Shown here: one piece after another, positions 34,560 to 48,900 of the stretch
Layout of the letters: the number at the start of each line of letters is the position of its first letter
How positions within the stretch are numbered: position 1 is the stretch's first letter
Origin: Corella eumyota
Lineage: Eukaryota; Chordata; Ascidiacea; Phlebobranchia; Corellidae
Length of the DNA: 64,000 bases
Direction: 5' to 3'
Assembly (NCBI GenBank): GCA_963082875.1
Contig: OY720098.1
Span: forward strand, 10,416,001 to 10,480,000
Program-made: the position numbers and the translations under genes
The notes under the pieces: model-generated
Database searches by the model: none
The model's input: only the letters and a program-made list of their open reading frames with translations
What the model was told of the DNA's origin: nothing

Positions 34560-35638
34560 GAAAATGGGTATATTTTGACGTCGCTTTTTAATGTTCAAAT
34601 AATAATAAAAGAAAAAGCAAGTACAAAGGAAAAACATAAAAATAACTAAAATTTATTCAGTATAATCAGAAAAAAAGTAATTTCTCAAAATAAAAACAAA
34701 TTTAAAACAATTTCAATATCAGTTACGGTATGATAAATAATTAAAATACAAATCTCAATACCTGTTATCTAATAAAATCAGAGAAAAGATAACGATTATT
34801 TTTACCACAACATAAGATGTGTATTGAAGAAACAATATTAAAACAAATTTTAGTATTTCAGTAAGTCTACTGCTTAGCAGCAGGGCGAAATCAGGAACTT
34901 CATTACAAGAAAAAACAATAGTCTGCCCCACAAAGTGCAATTACAAACGTATCACAAATTACATGACAACAGCAACTTTACAACAGCTTTAAAGGTGTTT
35001 GCTGAATAAGAAAAAACATTTTAAAAACACTTAACACTGAAAGTAATGCACAAAACAGCACGATATTTTTTTACAAATCTAACCTAATTTCGTTGCGTTA
35101 ATAATGATATAGGTTAATTTTTTAATTTTATTATAATATAAGTTCAACATAAAATCGTTATTACTATAAGGTTGGTAAATATCTTTAAACTAAATACACA
35201 CAGTCAAGTATATTGACGTTTAAACCAACTGTTATGATTTAGTAGGTTACATGTTTCTGAAATATAATTTATTCTTACGTATTATTGGCTGAAAACAAAA
35301 AAAGGTTATAATTTTTCGATGGCCGTAACGCATAAATATATTGAACTTTTTATTTTAATAAAAGGGGATTGTTAAGTTCGAATATTTGTTTTGAATAACG
35401 TTATTTTGCATCAATTTTTAACGTAAACATAAAAAAAACTTAGCGTATGTATTGTAAATGTCACATTAATTATTCGTTCACTGCATTGCATCTTGATTTT
35501 TATTTTTTCTGTCACCTTAATAAGAGGGAGATGTGTCGAACTTTAATTATAAAATTTTAGTTCTCTAGCATACCAAAACATAAAAAATATGCTGTAATAA
35601 TTTAGTTCGTATAATCCGCAAAAATAAACAGTGACATT
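34560..35638 (-). terminator. Probable 3' UTR region of the RasGAP gene
   Basis: Downstream of the stop codon on the minus strand. Polyadenylation signals (TTTATT on the plus strand) occur at 35348-35353, 35268-35273 and 34652-34657. Which one is used cannot be told from the sequence. No other gene is seen. Confidence 0.5.
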
Positions 35639-36936
35639 CTAGAGCGACGAAGATGTAGATTCACTAGATGATAAACAAGGAAAACTACCATTGTAATACT
35701 GCAAACCTGGTTTGGATGACGTCACATTCGACCCAAGGTTGTTACCATTGTTATAGTTATTTGCGTGGTGCTTTTTCTGTATGATATCGCCGTCTATAAA
35801 CTCTATATCGTCCAGCTGCGTGCGATTTCCTGTTGTGTATGGGCTTATTTGTCCTGCATTGTTGCCCGTCGCTGTTGAAGGGTTAAGATGATTTAGCGCT
35901 TTTAGCAGCCGCGCGTTGGCGCGCTCGAGCTTTCCGATTTTCTTGTGCTGTTCAGTAACGATAATTTCTTTACTTTCGAGTATTGATTGAAATTCTAGAC
36001 GTTCCCGTTTTTGATCGGCCTCAACGTTTTCTAAACTGTAAAAATAAGATTTTAAGTAACCTTATTTGAAAATTTTTAAACCGATTTTGTTTCCAAAACT
36101 TACTGTTTCAGCGTTTTATTTATTTCCATTTCAGCTTTGTGTCTAAATTTTTGTTCATTTTGAAATTTTTCAACAGCACGAGCTTCATGTTTTTCCAATG
36201 CCCGAATCTAAATTTAAAAAAAGAATATAAAATTCAAATAAAGTAAAAAAATTCAAATAAAATTTGATTGACAAATAAAAAAAATAATAATCGAAAAATG
36301 TATGAAAAAATAAAAGATTTATGACGTCACCTTGTCTAACAAAACAGTTTCTTTATTGTCAAAAGTACGTTGGTTTGTAATACTTTCACCAAGCCTACTT
36401 CGTAATCTCTCTACTTCGGTCTCGAGTCTTATTATTCTCTCCTCGTACTGTTCACACATGCAAAATGACAAAATAAAATAAATGAACATGCGAATTACTA
36501 ATTGCATAAACAAAAAAAGTACAAATTTGACAATTAAAAATAGACTATAAACGGTAACGTTTTTAGTAGAGCATATTTTTTTTAAATATTATACAAAATA
36601 ATTTTCAACTTCAAAACAAACATTTAAAAAAATTGACATGCAACTATTTTAAAGCACTTTAGGCTAAGCTTAACTACATTAAATTTAACCAAAAATATAT
36701 TAAAATCTTCTTACGTCTTTTGGTGTTAACACTGCAATAGGTTCGTCGTGATTTTTCATGTCTTTATTAGGAGTGGTAACACTATTCAGAATCCACTGCG
36801 CAGTTCTTGCCTCGGGTGAAAGGGGGTCTTCAGGAGTGGTTGGGGGGTGAGATGAGGTGGTTTCAGAAGTCTGGGGATTTTTATTAGTTGATGGATTGGG
36901 TGGTTTGTTGTGGTAGTTGTTGTTCCATCGTTGTGA
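35639..36936 (-). CDS. RASAL2: RasGAP exons 20-23, C-terminal coiled coil and stop
   Basis: Exons 36715-36936, 36331-36447, 36104-36207, 35639-36035. [11 protein letters not shown] matches VERTAAWVLNN of relatives, followed by a heptad-rich stretch from [20 protein letters not shown] to [20 protein letters not shown], aligning with the family coiled coil that ends SLDSANTRLMSAL. In the family it mediates oligomerisation. The tail beyond it is Asn/Ser-rich and ends STSSSL, which fits a class I PDZ ligand pattern (S-x-hydrophobic). The stop is TAG at 35639-35641. Confidence 0.9.
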
Positions 36937-39900
36937 CTAAAATCAGAAAAAAAGTTATTAAAAAAAATATTTTTGAGAAAAAATGATTTACTTTCCAAGT
37001 CAGACAAATACCCATAAAAAATTATGTAAATTATGTAAATTAATAAATTTTATCATATTTGAGCCATTCAAAAACAAAATTACGTGTTGTGCTTTGGATG
37101 GCTGTTGAAAGTTAGCCGAATGCTTCGAAGTTTTAACTCTGGCTGCATTGGAGGTCGCAACAACAACTCTGGACTTGACTGCAGTTACTGGAGCAGTTAC
37201 AAAACCATCCTGGTCTTTCGATAAATTATCTGAAAAAGAATTAAATATATTTATTTAAAACATTTAAAGTAATTTAATAGTTGATATATATATATAGTTT
37301 ATAAAAACGCCTGAATAAGCTTTGTATATAATACTTTACAAAATTTCAGCTAAGTCTAAATATGAGAACACAAAACTTTATAGAACCTTAAAAATATTTC
37401 AATATAATAAACTATAAAATAAATAATGAGACAAAGTAAGAAACTGACCTTTGTGTTTTTCCCTTCTCATTTCAACCTCAGGCTTAGACGGGTTAAGCTC
37501 CATAATAACATCATGATCATTATTGGATAACATTAGACTCGGATAATTCGGGTTATCGTAATTCGTCTTCAATTTGAAAGATTCGGAACTTCGCCTGGTA
37601 ACCAGAATATTGGGTTGGGATGGAGTACGATTGGGAACGGAACTTTTCCGTCCCTTATCCATTCCACCCACACTTGTACGAGGCTTAGGTTGAGGTTTAA
37701 CGACATCCACGTTCTGTTTGTTGATCTGAAGCCCGGTTTTTAAATGAGCACTTGATAACGAAGGTGACGTCATCTCTAGCGAGTTTTTTAATCGGGCGCC
37801 ATCTTGTGCTCGATCTGGTTTCGTTTTGTTCTGAGTGCTTTTAGGCGTGTCCTCGAAAACGCTAAAATTTTGCGACACTTTGTTGGGGTAAGGTGTATGG
37901 GGCTCATTTTCTTGGGGTTTCGAAATGTTGTTTTTACTAGTTTCAGATTTGTGGGACATTGAATTTGTGGTTGTTGACGATTGACGGGATGATAAAGAAG
38001 AACCTAGACTCGGAGATTCGATCTCACTTTCCTCCGATTCAGGCCGCCGATAATTGGAGGCAATTTCCAAGCTAGTTGGTGGCACTAGTTTCGATTTATT
38101 GTTTTTGAGTGAAATTTCGCTAACTGAATTCTGTGGCTGGCGTGTGGATGCCACATAGGTACGTGTCTCCGTGCTAAACACAGTTTCAAGGTGATGATTG
38201 CTCAAGTTTTGAAGGGGGTTGGTAAAAGACAGTGGTTGTTGACCTAAAAAAAACAAATTTTTAGATAAATATCATAGTTTAAATATCAAATAATTTGACT
38301 CAACGTATCTTTTACAGTTTTATTTCTAAGATCAATTAATAAAAAAACTGTTATATCCGATTGAAAAAAGACTTTATCAAACTAAAAAATCCACATGAAA
38401 AGACAAAAAATGGCTTACTTGGTGTTCTTGAAGAAGGTATATGATTATTCTGTTGAGCAGACTGGACACCTTGGCTATTATCTCCCCCTGCCAGTTGCAT
38501 TAACGAGTCATGCAACGAAGTCAGTGTAGCGGGCGAGCTTATACCTCGCTGATAATTTGTCTTGTGTGACTTATAAGCAGGATTGTTGAACATCAGAGGC
38601 TGGTTTGGTCCTTGTTGTTGTTTGTTAGTGTCGGGTTTTTCTGTAAGTTGGGCTGTCGCAGCACTAGAGTGTTGTTGACGGTAGTTGTTGCTGTTGTTAA
38701 AACTACTGCTCACCTACAAAACAAAGTATAAATATGCGTAAATTAAAACAAAAAATAAAAATGGCAGAATGCCGCACTAACACTTTAAAAATATTGCAAT
38801 AGTGCATAATTGCTTAAACTGCTGCAAAAATTCTTGAAAACCCAAAAACTTTTACTAAAAAAATATAAAAACTTCATTAATTTAAGTATACTTACAGGTA
38901 TTGACGATTGGCTCCCAAGACTTGGGGGTGAATAACCGACTATCAACCCTCCCGGTTGGTTGTCGTACATCCCCTCCTCTGCTCTTCTGTTAAACTCTCG
39001 GAGGTCGAGAAGAGAGGAGGCAACACCAACTTCATTGAAGCTTTTTCTTTCCACAACTGGAGTACTGCTACATCCAGGAAGAAGAACGTTGGACGGAACA
39101 CTAAATAAAATAAAAATTAATAAAACTTAGTAATTTTTTGATAAAAAAATTTTGCTGATTTTAGTAAATAAAAAAAGGTTTTGGGACAAACCATGTAACA
39201 AGTGTTTATTTAGTAAACAATGTTGTGAAAATCACTTTTTAACAAAGCATAAAGAAATTATCACATATCAAATTTTGTTATTAAATCTTATTGCTAACAA
39301 TAGGCTTACTTAGTAAGTGCAGTGTCCTCAGAAATTTGAGTCAATGGAGCAGAAAGCTTTCTAACAGAAGTAGTATCATCATCCACTGTGTTAGCAAGTG
39401 ATTCAGTTATTACCTTTAATATCTCAGGCAAATCACCAAGCTTTTCTACAGTTGCCTAAAAAGAAATATAAATTGCCATTTTTTTTGTTTAAGCACTACT
39501 AAAATGGTCATTAAAGTTAAAAACTATATTATTTTTATTTTTAATTAACAAAATTTCCCAAAACAAGCAAAAACAAACAAGTTACCGCATCTAAAGTAGG
39601 TATAACTTCCACGAAAAAAGCATGCAATTTTGCAAATTCTTTCCCCAGATCGATAAAACCCTGAAAACCAAGATTAATTGCTGGAATGGAATTGTCAGAA
39701 ACATTATTTATAAAGGCACCCATGTCATCCCATTTTTCACGCACAAATGCATCCATGAACTGCATGTATTCTTCTTTGTTTCCAAATCTAAAAAAAATTA
39801 AAAAATTAAGTTAGTTGTTTACTTCTTTAAATATAAATAAAAAAAATATCTTGAAATTTTTTTTTGCTTGGGAAGGGATTTTGGATTAACTTATAATTAG

Positions 39901-42900
39901 TAAACTAAATTTACTTCTATTAAGTGATTAAACATTATTTAAAGTCTACCTGCTCCTGTTTGCCAAGTTTTGAATAACTTTTGCAATTAAAGTTAAAGTT
40001 CTTGAAGTTTTTGGATCCGGAACCTCGTTGGCGAGTCCAAATAAACTGGGATTCAGAATGGCAGGACACAAGAGGCGAAGAAAGAGAGATGCAGTGACTA
40101 ATCTGTTTGCAATGCGGGGTCTTCCTGCTTCTTCACAATGGGATCGCCATGAAGACATAACTTCACGAAGCTCAGAAGGAAAAATGCTAAAAGTTAACAA
40201 TAAAATTGTTTTTAATATATTTATTGTTACAACATTATTTTATAAGTACTATATATAGCTACTGTAAGAGCTAAAATAAACTTAAACAGTATTTAAATAT
40301 TTACATATTTAAATTATTATTGCAATAAATTTAAACAGTATTAACTATTTACATAAATTATTAATAAAGTAAATCTGGTCAACTATTTTTTATTTTATAC
40401 ATTTGTTTATTATTTGTCAATAGAATCCAAAAAATTTTGCTGAGTATAATGTATTGGGAAATTTCTTTATGTGTCAATGCGTTTTTAAAAATCTATTAAT
40501 AAATTCAGTGTCTTATAAACAATAAGCTTCATAGAGTATCGATATTCACCAATAATAGCTAAATAAGCAGTATTCAATTTGGGTTTAACACAATATATCA
40601 TATTAAATATTTGTTTTCTGGTAATAACTTTATATGCAAATAATATTAAATTTAAGACACTTTATTAATAAAATAATTTAATTAAGTATTTCACTTTGCA
40701 CCTAATAATAAAAAGTCTAAAAAAATTATTTATTACAGTTTTATAGTAAATAAAGTTTGAACTTAACGCTCACTTGGTCGAATTGGTTATCTTGCAAAGA
40801 GCAATCTCACAACTCATCCTAAGATGACCCTGATTGACATCCAGGGATGCGTTGGGAGGAAGACGACTTCCGTCTACCTCACATTCCTCTCGCATTGTAA
40901 AGAGAGCTTTAATGAACTCACCTAAAATTTTACAAAGATTGTTATGTAAAATTAATAGAAAAGCACCAAAAAATATATAACAACAACAAAAAGGTTTTTA
41001 AAGCAGAAAAAGTTTAACAAAAATGATTCATTCAAATTGTTAACCTTTATTAAACAGCAAATTTTTTAATTAATTCAACAAACCCCAAACTAAATTAGTA
41101 AATTTAACATTTAATTTTGAACAGTCACCGCATTCATAATTTAATTAAGTTATCTTAACAACAAGATTAAATACAGGCTTTTAAGTAGACATAAATACAC
41201 ACATTAGTGACGTCACATGGAGCTTAAATAAACCACAATACACTTAAAATTAAACCACCCACGATAATCCATTTTAAGCCTTTTTAATAAAAGCAACAGT
41301 GTTAATAACATTTTTTTTTGATAAAACAGTAAGCACAAGGTCATAAAAAAAGAAACCATACTCATTTAAAATTATATACCGATTCCCTAACAATATAAAT
41401 ATTAATTATTTAAAAACAAATAAAATTACAAATTATAGTGAAGGTTTAACAAACTGCAAAAAAATTTTTTCTTTTGCAATAATCAAAATAAAACGCCAAA
41501 CACGTTTTAATTAACTGCAAAACACTGGCATGCTATGTGTTATATTACAAGAAGGGGCATTTAAACATTACATCAAATGAACAAAGCAATATTTCCTGAA
41601 CATCGAGTGACTCATATGCAATACCGAGTTACGTAGCACTTGTGATGTATATAATAAATATGACGCCACACACTGTAAACAAGTCTGCTATTCTTAACCA
41701 AAACAATGATAAAAATCTCAAAAAAAGCACGCACACAAACAATACAAATCAGGAAGCACATTTACTAAATTTTACCACAAAATTTAAAAACATTTTTTTG
41801 GGGGGATTTTGGTAAATTTTAAAATAATTTTAATTTTTGTATCAATCTTAATTATATTATATTTAGAACTACAAAAATTTAATTTAAACACTATGGGCTT
41901 ACCTAGAATGTCATGCAGATATTTCATTCCCACAAGTCTAAGGAAAGCCTCGACTGATTTTGTTCCAATTGTGTTTTCTCGGAAGATTAAACTCTCTTCT
42001 TCTACTTTAGCAACTTCCTCCATCACTATGTCTGTCATGTACTCCTAAAACATTAAAATTATCAATTAAAAAAAATTGATTTAAAAGTGTATATTTTTAC
42101 AAAGCTTAACATTTACAAATATTTTGAAAGAAAATTGCTAAATTAATTTATCATTTAAAAGAACAAAGTAGGGCAAATTTGTTTTACAGACTTAAGAACA
42201 ATTAAAGTGAATTTACCTTAATGGAACCTGTTCCATACATGATGTTAACCAGCGTTCTTCCAATTTCATCTTTCCTGGAAGCACTTAAACAAGTTTGTAA
42301 GGCCGAACATACACTTAAATAATTCCTGGAAATGTGCTCAGCAAAATTTTTGTACTGCTCAGTTGGTAAAACGGGGGTGGATAAAAATCGGGCTTTGATC
42401 CTAATGGCCATGGACTCGCCTGCCTTGCTTTTATTATTGCCACTTGGTGTCGATAGAGGGTACCTGTGTTTGTAATTAAATATTTAAAAAAGGTAAATTA
42501 TAAGTTTCTGGGAATAAAATATATGTACGAAATGAATAAATGCAAAAATTATTAATTGATTTACTATGCTTTCTTTATTGCATTTAAATTTAGTTATTTT
42601 TTACTGTTTATGACAGCATTTTACGGCAATTATTATAAAATATTTATCACAATAATAAGTCACATGCAATAAACTCTATATATAATAAAAACTTTATGTT
42701 GTATAACTAGACTATTAGAAAGTTGTTTTAATTAATATTAATAAATAATTTATACTAACCATTTTTCTAAAGATTGCTGGTTAACCAAGTTACGAACAGG
42801 TAAATTAACAAGCCCAATATAATCCTTATCCTTCTTTTTCTTCTTATCAGAATCTTTATAAAGATGAACTGTGATGTCATCGATTGAGGGCATTGAAGTG

Positions 42901-45900
42901 AATTCGAATTGTTCACACCATAACACACTGAACACAAATATTTTTAAAATTGACAAAAAATTTCAAGGCTATTTTTATAAAAGCTAAGTAAATAAAGAAA
43001 TAATAAAAAAATGAAAATAAAAATAGTGTAATACACAATATATATTCATTACCACATACAAATTTTCTATAAAATGAGTAATTATTGGGCCTAATCTATA
43101 AATTAAACACAGTGTTGATAAAGAATGACTAACTTGACCAAATCAGATAACAAGTGATGCTGCAATTATCAATAAACAACAAAATTAAAACATGCTTATA
43201 ATTATGAAAAAAAAAAAGAACTGACGTATCATTTTTCCATTTTGAAGTGGTTCTTGCAAATAGGTGTCGGTCCAAACAGACTTCACAAAAATATTTCTTT
43301 TTTGATTGAACACCCTTTGCTTCTTGAACAAATAAGATAAGATGATGTTCCGTTCGACGAGAGTTGTCCTGATAAATGCAATAAAAATTATTAAAACAAT
43401 TATCAATAATAAATTATATATATATATATGATTTTATTCTAAAAAAGGTACCAATCTAAACCTTATAATTTTTATTCTAAACAGTATATTAATAAAATAA
43501 TATAGAAAACTCTGAAAATCATATAAAAAATGTCCTATCAATTTTACTATAAATAAATTTTAAATGAAATTTGATTTCAATAACATTTTAGCATATATAT
43601 ATATATGCTATCTTTATATATACATTAAATAATACAACACCTTTAGTTTACAACGAAGGTAATTTTTAAAAAAGCAAACATACCAGATTAGGGTTGATTG
43701 CCCGCTTAATTTTCTCTATCCAAGTTTCTCTTTCACCAGCTGAATCACAACCAAAACACCTGGTTCCATTTTTTGTTATAACCTAATCAAAATTTGAAAA
43801 TGAATATTTATTTTTAAAAAATATTTAAAAATAATTAGAAAATTTAAAACCTATCCTGAAAAGTACAATTCATTTTTGTGATAAATTCACACAAAAAACA
43901 AAACCTTTTTAATGCCTACACTCTTGTAACACAAATAGATTTTATGACATAGTTTACATAAAAAAGTACACTCACCTCGAAACAGTAATTTCTGCCCAAT
44001 ATACTGTGGTGTAGGGGTCGAACCGAGGCATCATAAAAGTCAGAAGGGTTCGAAGATAGATCAATAACATCAGGTGACTCAATTTGAGGCATGAAAAAGG
44101 GTAAATCAACTTCAGTTCGATTTATTTGACCTCCTTGTGCCATCAAAGACCTACAGAAAATATTAATTAATTAATTTCTATCATTTCGCCTGGAAAATGA
44201 TAATAATAAACCTAAATACCATTTTAAATACAACATTATTGTTTGTTTTATCGTTTTATAAGAAATCCTAAATATATTTGTTTTATAATATAATAATCCT
44301 GAACATAATCTAAACTGAAACTTACTGAAAGCAAGGCATAATTCCACAACAAAAGAAATCTTGTCTAAAACCCACTCCAATAGACAACATATTTAATATA
44401 TTAATTTCATTACAAAACAATCTTATTTTCCTTAAACTGATTCTATTTAAACTAATTTAACTCCCAGTTAAATTAAATATCTCTTAACAATATATGCTGT
44501 TCTTAAACACACTGGCATAATTTGATTAAGCCTAATTAGGTTTGAAACACACCGCAGTATATTATTCACAGTGACCTACATCACTTTTCTACATATGCGT
44601 GCCATAACTAAGGATCAAATGACGACAAATTCTTTCCTGAAGCCTGTGCAGTTACACGGTAGGCCTGCATGTGCATGTATGTTGTCCCTAGTTAACGAAA
44701 CGTATTCAGGAAGTTATGTGGAGCACTGAGCAGCTATTTAATACCTCCTTAATGACCAGAAACTCGACTTAAATGTTTAAATTTACCACAGTACACATAA
44801 AATACTTGATTGCACAACGATATGCTATTTCTGACTATCAAGTCATGTAGCTTCGAAATAATAAAAAAAAAATTTAATACTTTACTTAAAAAATACTGCT
44901 ATTCTTATGATCTTATCTTTTTCTATTGATTGCTGAACCTTTAAGACTATTGACGTCAGTTTAATGTTATTTGTTAATCTTTAACCATTTCACACAATGC
45001 CCCAAAATAGCAATTTTTACCAATTTTTGTGGACTTTTAATTTCAATCTATACAGTACATTAATGTTTATAGTTAATAAGTTAAACAATTGCAATCAACA
45101 TTTCAATAAATTTAATGAGTGATTGCTTCCTCAACAGGATAAAATATTGTTGAATCACAATATGACGAGTATTAAAACTAATGCAGTATATTGACATCGA
45201 TAAATGATATCATTGTATTCATCCGACGCATTTGAATAAAATTTTATAACCAAATTTGCAAAAAACATGACTCACAACTAGATCAACAGCTAGATCATTA
45301 TTAAGTCAAAACATAAAACAAAAAATCTGTATACATTTATTTTAAACCTGAATTTTATCAATGTTTGTTGGTTTTAAAAATATTAAGTAATATTTCATTA
45401 AATGTTATTAACCAAGGCAAGTTTAGGGTATATCACTTACCCAAATATACCATAGACCATTGTGTATTTATTTGTTTACTTTTCAGATAATTAAGGTTTT
45501 ATGATTGAAGAAATAAAAAAAGCAAACATAAATATTTACGTTAGATCCATAACAGGGTAATTTTCTTTTCCGGTTCCCATTTTTGTACTTTTACTTCGGC
45601 GAACCGATGGCTGGATTTTCTTTTGCAAAAAATTCTAAAATTAAAAAAAAGTACTTTTAAAAGTATGTTCATATAAATAAATTTATGTTAAATATCATTT
45701 ACATATTTTTGAAACAGTTTAAAGTAAAGCTATCAAATAAGTTTACTACAAATTAAGTCTATTACAAACAATTTTTGTAAATACGTTTTTAAGTTATATT
45801 TAGAAGTACTGTCAACAGCTTAAAAGCCTACAGTAGCTAGTAGGCATTAATTAAACAAGCTATCGAAAAACGTTTAATTTTGGACCGAAAACTAATTAAA

Positions 45901-48900
45901 AATCTAGTATGGAAAAAGTGCACATTAAAATCAGTTCTATATGTGCACGAGTAGAATTAATTTGACAAGCCCAGACTTTTAATGATAATTGATTTATTTT
46001 TAACAGTTTGCGATACTTTAACGTTTCGCACATGCTTGCGCATTCGGAAGTAATGTGCATCTGTCTACTTTTAATAAAAACTAAAAAAAAACGATATATT
46101 AATAAAATTCAGTGTGAAAAGTGTTTTTCTTGACTAAAAAGTTCCTAACATCTGATTTTGCTTTTGACGATTGTGCCAAGCACAATTTAAAACAGGAACA
46201 CCTTTTTTTCTTCTTCTTTCAAAATCCCTTTGTTAATTATTTTTTATCAAAAAATAAAATTTTTTGATAACCAATATATGCCACAAACTACTAAACTTAC
46301 TTTAAGGGAGTGATTTCGTTTAACGTTAGCAGGAGAACCTGGATCAAAAAATTGAGACGAGCCTAATAAAGGCTCCATAAGAAAGGGTAGGTCCTTCCCA
46401 CTTCTCCTTAGTTCTGGGTCGGACTTTTGTAAATTGCAACTAAAACGCTGGTTCATTCGATGTGGAGCCGAAAATGTACGCAAAATTGCTGGCCCGTCTT
46501 CTGCCTCAAAACTAGTACGACGCCTGTCCAAATAACTATCGGGTAAACCGTATGCTAATGGGGGCATTGATTTACGAAAAGAAGGGGCAGCCATCTTAAA
46601 TTCATTTACTTAAAACTATAGCTCTAAAACCTAGCAGAACACTATATAGAAAATGAATAAACAAGTAATTTCTAAAATTTAAAGTAGCACGGGATTCAAC
46701 TTAACGTGTCATAATTGAAGTACGTAAGTAACGCTTGTTTACACTTAAACTCCAAATATGAACAGCAACACCCTATTTGCGCATTGTGTTGTTGTCAGTA
46801 CTTTACTGATATGTGCCAAGTCAGGTAAAACAGAACATTACAATTATTTAAACAAGCTTCATGTTTTATTTAGACGCAGCACCGCAATAAAACACTTTAG
46901 TTTACATCAAGCCTAGTTAATATGCCACCGGAGGCGATTAGGCAGATTGGACAAGCCTAAAACAATAAATCTTTATTTAAAAACAGTGCACATCATCGGT
47001 AATGAATAAATAGCACAGCTATAAAGGAGCTATTGTGTGAGAATCGGTTTGGTTTCTATATTATGCATCTCTGTTCTAATTAAATTAACCACTGCGATGT
47101 TTTGAATATGATCGTAAACAATTTCTCCCAGCTATTTTAATTGGTCGCACTAAAACTTAAACTGATCGCGACAATGCAGAGTTTAATTTATTTAAATGCT
47201 GTAGGTTCAAACTCAGTTCATTACCTATCAATGGGAAATTAAGTTCCGACTCTGCATAAGTTAAAAGGTTGCGAACTTGAAAAATCATAAACAAGCAATA
47301 TAAACTAAAGAGTTTCGTACTTGATTAATACCGGTTTCGCTTTTAGGAAGTGACGTTTTTTTTAAAAAAATACCTAGCTTTTACATACATCAACTAAGTA
47401 TATTTCATTTAGAAAATCGCGGAAGTGCTGCGTGAGGTGATTATAATAACTCTATTTTATGACGAAAGCAAAACTGAACTTTATCGTAATTAATGTTGCT
47501 TATTTGCCGGTCACAGGCTTTTATGTATTTGTGTGTTGCGAATCTCTAGACACTGTAACAAACTTTTTTCATGGCGTTAGGCAATCTTTGTACTGCTTAA
47601 AAATAAACAAATACTAAGCTAAATTGAACACATCCACAAACATTATTTTGCTAAGGCTTCTTATGCTTTCTAGATATAAAAAACATCTCAGAAAAAATTC
47701 CAGACAAATTAAACTGAGTCTGTTTAAAACGAATGACATGTTCCAATACGCGTGTTATGAGTTGATTTGGACTCATAAGTTTGAGGCCGGAAGCTGTAAC
47801 AAGCAAAAGAGAGAGAGAGTAACACTCTTCGCAGTCACGTGACCCGATCGAGTCAATAGAACTGTGGTCCGAGGTGCGGAAACACTACACAGCAGACTTC
47901 GATTCACATTTAATTTCTATCCTCGAACTTCAAAAAAGAAATCATTTCAATATTGGCCACGTGATCAAGTACGCAATTTTTAACAAATGAGAAGTTGATT
48001 GGTAATTCAACTAATATACGTAACCTACACCTTGAAAATATTTATCAAGATTCTAATATAAATTTTATAAATCGATAAAAAAGCATAACCAATGTTGTTG
48101 TTTTTAAACAAACTTGTTTGTTACTTAACTTGCAATTAGGTAGAAATTTTTTTGGTTAAATATAGTAAGTTAATGACTCAATATCAGTAAACTTCCGAAC
48201 CATAAAAAGTTGTTACTATTAAAAGGTATATTTTAATGGTCCTTTTATTGTTTAGGGATGTATATTTTTGTCTAAAGCAATTTATAAACCCATCAAAACG
48301 TTTGGGGCAATTATTGTATTCATTTATTACAAATACATCCGTGTTTTAATAGAAAGAAAATTGTGTTTTTATAGGTTGTTGTTTTGTTGTTTACAAAGAA
48401 AAGTCCAATTACCAGTTGAAGTTTTAACCTTTTCAAAAGCAAATCGTTAGTCAGACATTGCTCTGTTACCTTTACAGCAACATTGCCGCAAGTGGTAAAC
48501 CTAAGGTTATGTGCGTCATTGCACATTTCATAATTAATTTCATCATACCCCCGATATTAAAAAAGTGTTGTTCATTAAACACAAAAATAGAATGATATTT
48601 TAAAATGCTAAATTAATAAAAAACGCACGCGATAATTAAGTTGTTAAAATTTTTAACGACCTTTATCCAATTAAATTTTTAAATAGTTTGATCCATAGAT
48701 TGAGTTATGATAAAATTTAAAAAAATATTTATTGTTTTCATTTAAACACAAATACAATAATAATAAATTTAAACCCCTAATCCTCTTATGTATTTTTTCC
48801 CTGAAATTACATTGCGTTTAAATGTAAAACGCAAGGTTAATCTGTAAGAATAAATAAGGCTGACTTACCGGTAAAGCATCTTTAGAAGAAGTTGTTGCAT

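Noticed and set aside
34755-34940. Minus-strand 61-codon open frame downstream of the RasGAP stop codon
   Set aside because: Located in the presumed 3' UTR, with no recognisable domain and no splice or start context that supports it.
40028-42048. Plus-strand open frames opposite RasGAP exons (near 40028-40258 and 41809-42048)
   Set aside because: They are antisense shadows of the GAP-domain exons on the minus strand, which have strong homology and consistent splice sites.
43590-43615. Long AT dinucleotide palindrome in a RasGAP intron
   Set aside because: An ordinary (AT)n microsatellite, palindromic by nature and without other signals.
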